NCBI GenBank assembly: GCA_029210565.1
Contig: JARGFQ010000004.1
Location: forward strand, 1-64,000
Source of the DNA: Bacteroidales bacterium
GTDB lineage: Bacteria; Bacteroidota; Bacteroidia; Bacteroidales; VadinHA17
Direction of reading: 5' to 3'
DNA length: 64,000 bases
Both the position numbers and the translations under genes were made by a program. The notes beneath the pieces were generated by a model. That model worked only from the letters and a program-made list of their open reading frames with translations, was not told the origin of the DNA and ran no database searches. Shown here piece after piece: positions 1 to 7,114 of this stretch. The first letter of the stretch is position 1. Every line of letters begins with the position of its first letter.

Positions 1-58
1 TGCTTTGAGAAAGCATTATTCCCAAAACCGCAAACAACATTAATAGTCTTGTTCTCAT
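1..58 (-). CDS. 5' end of an exported protein, cut by the window edge
   Basis: An ATG at 58 opens a frame that runs off the left edge after 19 residues. The visible residues are MRTRLLMLFAVLGIMLSQS, a short basic start followed by a hydrophobic stretch, as in a Sec signal peptide. The start overlaps the stop of the preceding small frame as ATGA, which suggests translational coupling. Product unknown because the mature part lies outside the window. Confidence 0.45.
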   Translation of the reverse strand, partial: MRTRLLMLFAVLGIMLSQS

Positions 59-348
59 GTGATTGGATTTAGGGTTAAATAGTAAATGATTAGGTTATAT
101 TGATGATTTAATTGGTTTCCGTCCGACAAGCAAGATATACGTTTTATTGATAAGATGTATGACAAGTTGTTATTTTTTTTGAAAATATTATACATAGGGT
201 ACCTTATGTTAAGCATTAACTTGCCGCTGACATCCGTCAAACCATTCAATATATTATTTAATATCAATTTGTTACATTTCAAATCAATCCAATAATCTCT
301 CGGCAAGAACTGTGTCTCCGCTGGAAAGGCATCAATGTCTGCTATCAT
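55..348 (-). CDS. small AT-rich hypothetical protein
   Basis: A 97-residue frame starts with ATG at 348, with a weak purine-rich AGGA five bases before it. I do not recognise the product. It is rich in Asn, Ile and Leu, with no clear signal peptide or domain. The region is much more AT-rich than the rest of the window. In favour of reality, its TGA overlaps the ATG of the next frame, which encodes a signal peptide. Against it, AT-rich DNA of this composition gives Asn/Ile-rich frames by chance. It may be part of a transferred island that also carries the intron relic. Confidence 0.3.
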   Translation of the reverse strand: MIADIDAFPAETQFLPRDYWIDLKCNKLILNNILNGLTDVSGKLMLNIRYPMYNIFKKNNNLSYILSIKRISCLSDGNQLNHQYNLIIYYLTLNPIT

Positions 349-483
349 ACATCCTGATTAATTCTCTATTACGTGAGGCCCGGCAGACGGTAATTAAAGG
401 TAGCAGTAGTGGTGCCATTCCTGTAAATCGAGTAGGAGGAAAATGAAATAGGTTTCCTCCTATTTCATTTTCCGACCTCTCAC

Positions 484-516
484 ACCACCGTACGTACGGG
501 TCTCGTATACGGCGGT
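484..516 (-). ncRNA. group II intron domain V hairpin
   Basis: On the minus strand ACCGCCGTA pairs with TACGGTGGT (one G-U pair) around ATACGAGACCCGTACG, giving the roughly 34-nt catalytic hairpin conserved in all group II introns. The next hairpin, GAAAATGAAATAGG pairing with CCTATTTCATTTTC at 440-474, is domain VI. With domains I to III disrupted it cannot self-splice. Confidence 0.75.
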
Positions 517-519
517 TCC

Positions 520-876
520 CTAAGATACAACTTTCACCTTAATGAAGTAGTCCGATAAAAAGACGTAGCCAGCAAGGCGGAGACGCTCTGTGGTAATAGT
601 CGTGGCAAGGATATAACTACCTGCAATGTGCCAATAGCCTTTCCTCGTGTTCGCCCACATATAGGCTTTGGATTTATTAATCCCCAACCTTTCAAGATTA
701 CGTTTTCTGGTCTTTCCTAGTTTCCATTGTTTCCAGATGACCATACGTAGCCTTCGGCGATACCACTTATCAACACTTACCAGCAGCATCTTCATGTCTG
801 CCAGCTTAAAGTATTGCACCCAGCCTTTAATGTACTGGCTGAGTGCTTCCTTCAGATCCCGCCTCACGGCGGGCAC
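520..876 (-). pseudogene. ltrA: C-terminal fragment of group II intron maturase
   Basis: The 118-residue frame carries the maturase-specific GIIM/X domain: YIKGWVQYFKLADMK near residue 15, then WYRRRLRMVIWKQWK near residue 38, KTRKRNLERLG, and the KGYWHIAGSYIL segment. All reverse transcriptase blocks and the YADD active site are absent. The nominal GTG start comes from intron domain I sequence joined by deletion, and an in-frame TAG lies a few codons upstream. It is therefore a dead remnant within the intron relic and not a functional protein. Confidence 0.8.
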
Positions 877-957
877 CCTTGCCTTTGGCTAACGCTTCCT
901 ACTGTCAAGGCGCGTTCGGGACTCTCACCCTATAGTTATCGCCCATGCCGGGCGCAC

Positions 958-991
958 AAAAATGAAGGGATCCGGCAGTCCGGGTCCCTTC
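958..991 (-). terminator. intrinsic terminator of the RNase G gene
   Basis: Minus-strand hairpin with arms GAAGGGAcCCGG and CCGGaTCCCTTC, a 4-base ACTG loop and the tail ATTTTT. It begins 25 bases after the RNase G stop. The group II intron relic starts at the base immediately after the T-tract. Confidence 0.8.
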
Positions 992-1016
992 TTTAATTTC
1001 TTTTCCTGGGCTATTG

Positions 1017-2597
1017 TCAGGTCAGGTCAATCTCATTGCCTTCGCGGTCGAAAAACTCATACTGCAGGAAATGGTATGAGGGCAGTGGCTGTACCTTAAT
1101 ACTGACGGCGTATTTCTTGTTTATCTTGCCTATCTCCGAGAAGAAACCCTCTCTCAGGTAAGCGGCAACGAACGGGTGGGTCCGCAACAGGAACCTGCGG
1201 GTTTTGACCTTCTCAATGATGCTGGCCAGTGTACGTTCTATCTCATCAGTAAGGAGGATTGGCGGTGCTATTCTTCCCTCACCCCTGCATACGGGGCACT
1301 TCTCATCGGTGCTGATGCTCATCTCAGGCCTGACCCGCTGCCGTGTTATCTGCATCAGTCCGAACTTACTGAGGGGGAGTATATTGTGCTTGGCCCTGTC
1401 TTCGCTCATAAGCTCCTTCATCCTATCGAAGAGAGCCTGACGGTTTTCTCCTGACTGCATGTCGATGAAATCGACGACGATGATACCCCCCATATCTCTC
1501 AGTCGTAACTGGCGGGAGATCTCCCTTGCTGCCTCGAGGTTTACCGAGAGGGCATTTGACTCCTGGTCGGTGCCTGATTTCGATCTGTTGCCGCTGTTGA
1601 CGTCGATGACGTGCAATGCTTCGGTGTGCTCAATGATAAGGTATGAGCCTCCCCTGAAGGAGATGGTCCGGCCAAAGAGCCCCTTTATCTGCCTGCTGAC
1701 ACCAAAGTGGTCAAAGATCGGCAGTTTCTCCCTGTATACCCTTACTATCTTTTCCTTTTCAGGGGCTATCTCCCTGATATAGCTCCTTACTTCGCCGGCT
1801 ATTACCTCATCATCAACGATGATGCTGTTGAAGTCGGTACTGAGAATATCCCTGAGGATGGTTGTTGTCCGGTTCATCTCGCCCACCAGCAGGCGGGGCG
1901 ATTTAACATCACGGCGCACGGCATAAAGAGCCGTCTCCCACCGGTTTTGAAGCTCCCTCAGCTCTGCGTCGAGGGCGGCAACCTTCCTTCCCTCGGCCAC
2001 AGTGCGTACGATGACACCGTAGTTCTTGGGTTTGATGCTCTGAATAAGCATCTTGAGGCGGTTACGCTCATCGTTGTTCTCTATCTTGGATGAGACTGAC
2101 ACCTTGTCACCGAAGGGCATGAGCACCAGGTTTCTTCCCGCAATGCTCACTTCCGATGCCAGCCTGGGACCCTTTGTTGAGATGGGTTCCTTGGTTATCT
2201 GAACTATAACTGTCTGACCTGCGGTCAGCACATCGGCTATCTTGCCGTCCTTGTCAATGTCAGGCTCAGGCCTGAACTTTGACACAGGGGTCGATCTGAT
2301 CTTGCCCTGTGTGGCCTGAGAATAATATTTATGAAGGGTTTTGAACTGTGCCCCCAGATCCAGATAGTGCAGAAACGCATCCTTCTCGAAACCTACATTG
2401 ACAAACGCTGCATTCAGTCCCGGCATGGTCTTCTTTACCTTTCCAAGATAAATATCGCCCACGGAGAATTTTACATTGCGCTTTTCCCTGTTTAACTCGA
2501 CAAGCTGCTTTTCCTCAAGAAGTGCTATGGATATCTCAGAATCGCTTACGCTGATTATTAAATCCTTGCTCACATTCTGGAATTTGTTTATTTGCAA
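1017..2597 (-). CDS. rng: ribonuclease G (RNase E/G family)
   Basis: An endoribonuclease of 526 residues for 16S rRNA maturation and mRNA turnover. An S1 RNA-binding region lies at about 40-130 (VGDIYLGKVKKTMPGLNAAF). The catalytic domain holds the two metal-binding Asp regions HVIDVNSGNRS and GGIIVVDFIDM, and the Zn-link CPVCRGEGR follows. The C-terminal scaffold of RNase E is absent, so it is RNase G-type in length. The frame opens at TTG 2597, but a GTG at 2573 (codon 9) fits the family N-terminus (SKDLIISVSDSEISIALL) better. It lies downstream of HU and the bS22-like gene on the same strand, a common Bacteroidota arrangement. Confidence 0.92.
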   Translation of the reverse strand: MQINKFQNVSKDLIISVSDSEISIALLEEKQLVELNREKRNVKFSVGDIYLGKVKKTMPGLNAAFVNVGFEKDAFLHYLDLGAQFKTLHKYYSQATQGKIRSTPVSKFRPEPDIDKDGKIADVLTAGQTVIVQITKEPISTKGPRLASEVSIAGRNLVLMPFGDKVSVSSKIENNDERNRLKMLIQSIKPKNYGVIVRTVAEGRKVAALDAELRELQNRWETALYAVRRDVKSPRLLVGEMNRTTTILRDILSTDFNSIIVDDEVIAGEVRSYIREIAPEKEKIVRVYREKLPIFDHFGVSRQIKGLFGRTISFRGGSYLIIEHTEALHVIDVNSGNRSKSGTDQESNALSVNLEAAREISRQLRLRDMGGIIVVDFIDMQSGENRQALFDRMKELMSEDRAKHNILPLSKFGLMQITRQRVRPEMSISTDEKCPVCRGEGRIAPPILLTDEIERTLASIIEKVKTRRFLLRTHPFVAAYLREGFFSEIGKINKKYAVSIKVQPLPSYHFLQYEFFDREGNEIDLT

Positions 2598-2616
2598 ACA
2601 GTCTTTTTAATAGCAA

Positions 2617-2648
2617 CTAACCTAAAAATCATCTGATTTTTAGGTTAG
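2617..2648. repeat. perfect 32-bp palindrome between small basic protein gene and rng
   Basis: Arms CTAACCTAAAAATCA (2617-2631) and TGATTTTTAGGTTAG (2634-2648) are perfectly complementary over 15 bp with a 2-base centre. No T-tract follows on either strand, so it is not a typical intrinsic terminator. It could be an operator, an RNA processing or stability hairpin in the HU-rng transcript, or a weak terminator. Confidence 0.7.
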
Positions 2649-2678
2649 GTCTCAATAATACAGACTGTGCATTATATG

Positions 2679-2771
2679 CTATTTCTTCTTCTTATGCCTG
2701 TCCTTACGCAAGCGCTTCTTGCGCTTGTGCGTCGCCATCTTATGCCTTTTCCTTTTTTTTCCGCTTGGCAT
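2679..2771 (-). CDS. 30-residue basic ribosomal-type protein (bS22/COX24-like)
   Basis: A short frame, MPSGKKRKRHKMATHKRKKR followed by LRKDRHKKKK, with more than half of its residues Lys, Arg or His. The central HKMATHKRKKRLRKxRxKK matches the AURKAIP1/COX24 motif of mycobacterial bS22 and mitochondrial mS38-type proteins. It starts 4 bases after the HU stop and is followed by rng, so all three are probably cotranscribed. By analogy it should bind rRNA in the small subunit. Assignment is by motif only, and the length is too short for statistical certainty. Confidence 0.65.
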   Translation of the reverse strand: MPSGKKRKRHKMATHKRKKRLRKDRHKKKK

Positions 2772-2775
2772 TGTA

Positions 2776-3063
2776 TTACTTCTTAGCGTGTGATTTGACT
2801 TTATTCACAAATGTTTTGGCAGGCTTGAATGCCGGAATATTGTGTGCAGGAATAATAATAGTGGTATTCTTGGAGATGTTCCTGGCCGTCTTCTTTGCAC
2901 GTTTCTTTACGATAAAGCTGCCGAAGCCCCTGAGATACACATTATTGCCGGCAACCATGGATTCTTTTACCGATTCCATAAAAGCTTCAACGGTCTTCTG
3001 TACGGTCACCTTCTCAATACCGGTGTTCTTGGCAATTTCGTTAACAATGTCTGCTTTTGTCAT
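2776..3063 (-). CDS. HU family DNA-binding protein
   Basis: A histone-like bacterial nucleoid protein of 95 residues starting MTKADIVNEIAKNTGIE. The HU arm and signature are visible as VYLRGFGSFIVKKRAKKTARN and the IPAHNIPAFKPAK segment near residues 70-82. The C-terminus is Lys-rich. I chose ATG 3063 over a frame extension to 3141, because the extra 26 residues do not match HU and cover the probable promoter. It is the first gene of an HU-bS22-like-rng unit. Confidence 0.92.
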   Translation of the reverse strand: MTKADIVNEIAKNTGIEKVTVQKTVEAFMESVKESMVAGNNVYLRGFGSFIVKKRAKKTARNISKNTTIIIPAHNIPAFKPAKTFVNKVKSHAKK

Positions 3064-3117
3064 TTTGCACGAATTTAAATTCAACAAATTATTTTGATGT
3101 TCTGTTTTTTCAATGTG

Positions 3118-3125
3118 CAAATATA
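3118..3125 (-). promoter_or_regulatory. probable -7 element for the HU gene
   Basis: TATATTTG on the minus strand matches the Bacteroidota -7 consensus TAnnTTTG exactly and lies about 55 bases before the HU ATG. No clear TTTG -33 element is present at the usual 19-21 base spacing. Confidence 0.5.
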
Positions 3126-3293
3126 AAATATTATTTGTCAAATATTATTGATAAAGTATTTTTTCGCTCCGAAAATGCTGATTTTTTGATATCTATAAGA
3201 TCAACCGCCCCGGGGCACATGATTCTTTACCCTTCCCGGGGTCTGCAGTAAGGGCTCTCTTCAGCGAGGAAGCTCACCCTCTGTTTTTTTTTG

Positions 3294-3301
3294 TAACTTT
3301 A
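3294..3301 (+). promoter_or_regulatory. possible -7 element for ssb
   Basis: TAACTTTA differs from TAnnTTTG at one position and lies 33 bases before the ssb ATG. The rest of the 271-base HU-ssb intergenic region (3064-3334) shows no gene. mutY, often found here in relatives, is absent. Confidence 0.35.
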
Positions 3302-3334
3302 CAATCTTCATTAAAGAATAATATTATAAGAGGT

Positions 3335-3802
3335 ATGTCATTCAATAAAGTAATACTTGTTGGCAACGTCGGGAAAGATCCCGAGATCAGGCGTTTTGAG
3401 AATAATAGCAAAGCTTCGTTCTCCCTGGCCACCAGTGAGACCTATACTCCAAAGGGCGGCGACAGGGTGACGCAGACCGAATGGCACAATATTGTTGCAT
3501 GGAGGAGGCTTGCGGATCTGGCCGAGAACTATATCCACAAAGGCTCCCAGATACTCGTTGAGGGCAAGCTACGCTATCGCTCCTATGACGACCGGGAAGG
3601 CATCAAGAGGTATGTCGTTGAAGTTGAGGCTGATGTGATTCAGCTCCTCGGCCGCAAACCCGACAGTCAGAGCCAGCAGTCGTCAGGCGGGCAGAACAGC
3701 CAGGGCAGCAGCGGCAGCGGTTTTAACCAGCCCTCCCAGTCCGGGGATGACATCAGCGATGATCTCACAACCCGTGACCCTGCTGATGATCTTCCCTTTT
3801 AG
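3335..3802 (+). CDS. ssb: single-stranded DNA-binding protein
   Basis: Protects and organises ssDNA in replication and repair. The OB fold spans residues 1-108 (MSFNKVILVGNVGKDPEIR, then WHNIVAWRRLADLAENYIHKG and VEGKLRYRSY). A Gln/Ser/Gly-rich linker of about 40 residues leads to an acidic tip ending DPADDLPF, the usual partner-docking tail. Length (155) is typical. It is the first gene of a plus-strand run with gldE, gldD and two lipid-related genes. Confidence 0.95.
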   Translation: MSFNKVILVGNVGKDPEIRRFENNSKASFSLATSETYTPKGGDRVTQTEWHNIVAWRRLADLAENYIHKGSQILVEGKLRYRSYDDREGIKRYVVEVEADVIQLLGRKPDSQSQQSSGGQNSQGSSGSGFNQPSQSGDDISDDLTTRDPADDLPF

Positions 3803-3820
3803 CAACCCAAAACCCTGATT

Positions 3821-5149
3821 TTGGAGACTCTATTGTCAGGTTTTATCTGCAGCATCATGCTTCCGGTGGCTTTCACCGGAAGCATCTTTACGCTGGTACT
3901 GCAGGTAGCCATGCTGATTCTGCTGATGATAGCTTCAGCCTTTGTATCCGGATCGGAGGTAGCTTATTTTTCACTTACACCAACTGACATTGAGGAGTTG
4001 GAGCACACCAGGAACAGTAGAGGTGTGACAGCCATGAAACTGCTCTCCAGACCGGAGAAGCTGCTGAGCAGCATCCTGGTGACCAACAACATCATCAACA
4101 TAGCGTTGATAATCCTTGCAGCATTCATCAGCTCGCGGCTCTTTGACCTGAGCAACAACCCTATCCTCTCATTCATCATTGAGGTGGTGGTTATCACCTT
4201 CCTGCTGCTGCTTTTCTGTGAGGTGATGCCCAAGGTATATGCATCCCGCCATCAGCTCAGGTTCGCCCTCACCATGGCTCCCTCGCTGGCACTGGCATCA
4301 CGAATTGTCAGTCCGCTGGCATCTGCCCTGTCGTTCTCCTCTTTCTTTGTGAAAAGGAGATCAAGGCCCAGGGACAGCAGCATGGACGTCAGTGATCTCT
4401 CCACTGCCCTGGAGCTAACCTCATCGGAGATAAAGGATGACAGGGAACTGCTGAAAGGGGTTGTAAGGTTTGGGAACATAAGTGTAAGCGCGGTTATGTG
4501 CCCGCGAATTGACGTTACCGCCCTCGAAATCACCAGGGGCTTCACCTCAGTAATGGCAGAGGTGATAGAATCTGGTTTCTCACGCATCCCTGTTTACTCG
4601 GGGTCATTTGACAACGTTAAGGGAATACTCTTTGTAAAGGATCTCCTGCCGCACCTGGGCAAGCCTGATACTTTCAGGTGGCAGACGCTGATCAGGCCTC
4701 CATACATGATACCTGAGACAAAGAAGATCAGCGAATTGCTCAAAGAGTTCCAGGAGAAGAAGATACACATGGCCATTGCGGTTGATGAGTACGGGGGCAC
4801 CAGCGGCATAGTGACGCTGGAGGATGTGCTTGAAGAGATAGTGGGTGACATCACCGACGAGACTGACGAGGAGATGCCTCTTTTCCGGGAGACGGGTGAA
4901 GGAAAATGGGTATTTGACGGGAAGATACTTCTCAACGACTTCTACAGGATCACCGGTGCTGATGACGGATTGTTCTCCGAGATCAGGGGTGACTCCGAGA
5001 CACTTGCCGGTCTTCTCCTTGAGCTGCTCAGGGAGATACCTCTCAAGGGAAGGGTCATCACCGCTGAGGGCTTCAGGTTTACCATTGAGAAGGTGGAGAA
5101 GAGACGGATAAGAGAGATAGGTGCTGAAAAAACAGGTAAAGAATTATGA
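3821..5149 (+). CDS. gldE: GldE, CNNM/CorC-type membrane protein linked to gliding
   Basis: A 442-residue integral inner-membrane protein. A DUF21 domain of about four TM segments (residues 20-190, with GSEVAYFSLTPTDIEELE) is followed by paired CBS domains (about 215-335) and a CorC_HlyC domain ending near 430 with IHMAIAVDEYGGTSG before it. In Flavobacterium johnsoniae gldE sits next to gldD and affects gliding and GldB lipoprotein function. The same adjacency holds here. The frame opens at TTG 3821, and ATG 3857 is an alternative. The stop overlaps the gldD start as ATGA. Confidence 0.88.
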   Translation: METLLSGFICSIMLPVAFTGSIFTLVLQVAMLILLMIASAFVSGSEVAYFSLTPTDIEELEHTRNSRGVTAMKLLSRPEKLLSSILVTNNIINIALIILAAFISSRLFDLSNNPILSFIIEVVVITFLLLLFCEVMPKVYASRHQLRFALTMAPSLALASRIVSPLASALSFSSFFVKRRSRPRDSSMDVSDLSTALELTSSEIKDDRELLKGVVRFGNISVSAVMCPRIDVTALEITRGFTSVMAEVIESGFSRIPVYSGSFDNVKGILFVKDLLPHLGKPDTFRWQTLIRPPYMIPETKKISELLKEFQEKKIHMAIAVDEYGGTSGIVTLEDVLEEIVGDITDETDEEMPLFRETGEGKWVFDGKILLNDFYRITGADDGLFSEIRGDSETLAGLLLELLREIPLKGRVITAEGFRFTIEKVEKRRIREIGAEKTGKEL

Positions 5150-5718
5150 GACAGATCGCTGCATCATCGATGCTTATTGCCGTACTGTTACTGGTCGGAT
5201 GCCGGCAGACAACCGTTCCGCGTCCGGCAGGCTATTTCCGCATCGATCTGCCGGAGAAAAGTTACATCCGGTTTGATTCTCCCTGCTCCTACTCCATTGA
5301 GTATCCTGCTTACGGCAAGGTCAACACCAGGCCGGCAGGCGCCTCCGACACCTGCTGGATGGATATCGAGTTTCCCGGCTTCAAGGCTATGGTTCACCTA
5401 TCCTACTTCGATCTAAAGGACAACCTGGCCACCCTCACCGAGATGTCGCGTGAGCTGGCCTACAAGCACACCATCAGGGCTGATGCGATAGAAGAGAAGC
5501 TATGGTCAGATGACTCAGCCCGTGTCTACGGCATGCTATACGACCTTAAGGGTAACACTGCCTCTGCGGTGCAGTTTTTCGTTACTGACAGCACACGGCA
5601 CTATCTTCGGGGGTCACTCTACTTCATGGCTCAACCTAACGAGGATTCGCTTATGCCTGTCATCACCTTCCTGAGAGAAGATATAATTCATCTTATTGAG
5701 ACTCTGACCTGGAGGTAA
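5146..5718 (+). CDS. gldD: GldD gliding/type IX secretion lipoprotein
   Basis: A 190-residue lipoprotein with a signal peptide and lipobox VLLLVGC (Cys19). The mature part begins with the family pattern PRPAGYFRIDLPEKSY and continues with CSYSIEYPAYGKV and CWMDIEFP. GldD is required for gliding and for type IX secretion in Flavobacterium. The biochemical role is unknown. It is translationally coupled to gldE by a 4-base overlap. The window also encodes a likely type IX cargo at 8856-10568. Confidence 0.88.
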   Translation: MRQIAASSMLIAVLLLVGCRQTTVPRPAGYFRIDLPEKSYIRFDSPCSYSIEYPAYGKVNTRPAGASDTCWMDIEFPGFKAMVHLSYFDLKDNLATLTEMSRELAYKHTIRADAIEEKLWSDDSARVYGMLYDLKGNTASAVQFFVTDSTRHYLRGSLYFMAQPNEDSLMPVITFLREDIIHLIETLTWR

Positions 5719-5720
5719 CC

Positions 5721-6365
5721 ATGGGCTGTATCACCAAACACTATCTGAACAGGGAGACCATGCTGGGTGTTTGGAAGATCGAGGAGGATCTGCCAGCCCT
5801 TCTTGAGATGATGGATATGGGGCCGGAGGACAAAAAAAGGTACGCGATGTTCCGCAGTACATCCAGGAAAATGGAGTTCCTCAGCGTCAGGGCCCTGCTG
5901 GCGGAGATGCTTGACAGGAACGCCAGGATAGTCTACAACAAGAACAACAAGCCCTTCCTCAAGGACGGGTCGCACTTCATAAGCATATCACACTCCAGTA
6001 AACTGACAGCAATTATTCTAAGCACCAACGAGAGGGTAGGCATTGACCTGGAGTATATGAGAGTGAACATCAACGCCTTTGCCTCACGTTTTCTCAATAA
6101 GAGAGAGAAGGTCACGCGGAGATGGGCAGACCGTACCTATCATCTCTATATCCACTGGTGTGCCAAGGAGACCATTTACAAGATCTGCGACAAGGAGGGG
6201 ATTAACATTGTCAATGACATTACCATTGAGCCCTTCGACGTGAAGGAGTCGGGTGAGATCAGGGGTTATGTAAAGAATGAGCGGATTGACGATCAGTTCA
6301 CGCTCTATTATTCAAAATATGACAATTACACTATTGTCTGGACCAAGAAGAAACATGAGAGTTAA
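5721..6365 (+). CDS. 4'-phosphopantetheinyl transferase superfamily protein
   Basis: Would transfer phosphopantetheine from CoA to a carrier-protein serine. The 214-residue protein has the Sfp-type two-half layout with the metal-binding motif RVGIDLEYM near residue 110 and the WCAKETIYKI motif near residue 153, matching (W/F)(S/C/T)xKExxxK. FISISHSSKL precedes the first motif. It starts 2 bases after the gldD stop and overlaps the next gene by 11 bases. The carrier-protein partner is not in the window. Confidence 0.88.
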   Translation: MGCITKHYLNRETMLGVWKIEEDLPALLEMMDMGPEDKKRYAMFRSTSRKMEFLSVRALLAEMLDRNARIVYNKNNKPFLKDGSHFISISHSSKLTAIILSTNERVGIDLEYMRVNINAFASRFLNKREKVTRRWADRTYHLYIHWCAKETIYKICDKEGINIVNDITIEPFDVKESGEIRGYVKNERIDDQFTLYYSKYDNYTIVWTKKKHES

Positions 6366-7095
6366 CATCCCATGGCGGGACAGGAAGGCAGTAGCGCAAC
6401 TCATTGACCCTGACAGGGCCGTGGAAGAGATACTGGTAACAGTGGCAGAACATGCTGGCAGGGCCGGCGTGGATCTTTTCCTCGTCGGCGGGAGCCTGAC
6501 GGCTGTCAGTGTCAGCAGTGTGATCCGGAGGCTGAAAGAGCTCACCAACATACCGGTTATCCTTTTCCCGGGCGACCTGACGCAGATGACTGAAGAGGCA
6601 GACGCTATCTTCCTTCTATCGCTCATCAGCGGCCGCAACCCCGAGCTGCTGATAGGCAATCATGTCATTGCCGCCCCTCACCTGAGGCATATGCGTGACA
6701 GGGTCATTCCTGTGGGGTACATGCTTATCGACTGTGGCAGCAGGACATCCGTAGAGTACATGAGCCAGACCTCGCCCATGCCGTATGACAAGAAAGACAT
6801 AGCCGTCGCCACCGCCCTGGCCGGTGAGATGCTGGGCATGAAGGCTATCTATCTCGAGGGCGGCAGCGGTGCTGCCATGCCGGTTGACCCGGCCATGATA
6901 AGGGCAGTGCAGTCAGAGATAAGAATACCACTCATCACCGGCGGGGGTCTTGACACTCCGGCAAGGATAGAAGAGGCCTTTGTTGCCGGGGCGGATATGG
7001 TGGTGACAGGTAACGGATGTGAACAGAATCCGATGCTTATTCATGAGGCGTGCCGCGTCAGAGACCGGCTAAACCACCGGACGGTGACTGTCTGA
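6355..7095 (+). CDS. geranylgeranylglyceryl phosphate synthase family protein
   Basis: A (beta/alpha)8 prenyltransferase of the PcrB/GGGPS family that joins a polyprenyl diphosphate to glycerol-1-phosphate. Visible elements are LIDPDRA near the start, LVGGSLT, PVILFPGD, LSLISGRNPELLIGNH, YLEGGSGA and the phosphate-binding LITGGGLDTP with MVVTGNG near the C-terminus. I chose ATG 6355 (246 residues). A longer frame from 6277 would add unrelated residues inside the transferase gene. Group I/II bacterial members are frequent in Bacteroidota. The physiological lipid is not shown by sequence. Confidence 0.9.
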   Translation: MRVNIPWRDRKAVAQLIDPDRAVEEILVTVAEHAGRAGVDLFLVGGSLTAVSVSSVIRRLKELTNIPVILFPGDLTQMTEEADAIFLLSLISGRNPELLIGNHVIAAPHLRHMRDRVIPVGYMLIDCGSRTSVEYMSQTSPMPYDKKDIAVATALAGEMLGMKAIYLEGGSGAAMPVDPAMIRAVQSEIRIPLITGGGLDTPARIEEAFVAGADMVVTGNGCEQNPMLIHEACRVRDRLNHRTVTV

Positions 7096-7114
7096 CCTGC
7101 TGCCTTCGGCAGGG

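Larger units (their letters stand above)
427..957 (-). mobile_element. internally deleted group II intron
   Basis: The minus-strand 5' end begins GTGCGCCCGG at 957 and continues with CTATAGGGTGAGAGTCCCGA, the usual opening of bacterial group II introns. About 80 bases further, after GATCTGAAGGAAGC, the sequence jumps into the 3' part of the maturase frame. Domain V follows at about 484-516 and the domain VI hairpin at about 440-474, with the 3' end near 427. Domain I 3' half, domains II and III and the reverse transcriptase part of the ORF are missing, so about 0.5 kb of an expected 2 kb or more remains. It sits directly after the T-tract of the RNase G terminator, the target preference known for class C introns. 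The 3' boundary is uncertain by a few bases. Confidence 0.8.

Noticed and set aside
3064..3334. Possible tRNA or small RNA between HU and ssb
   Set aside because: No cloverleaf or terminator could be folded by eye. Only GC-rich patches were seen.
7096..7114. Hairpin CTGCC-TTC-GGCAG between the convergent GGGPS and PafA-like genes
   Set aside because: Only a 5-bp core and no T-tract on either strand, so terminator function was not claimed.
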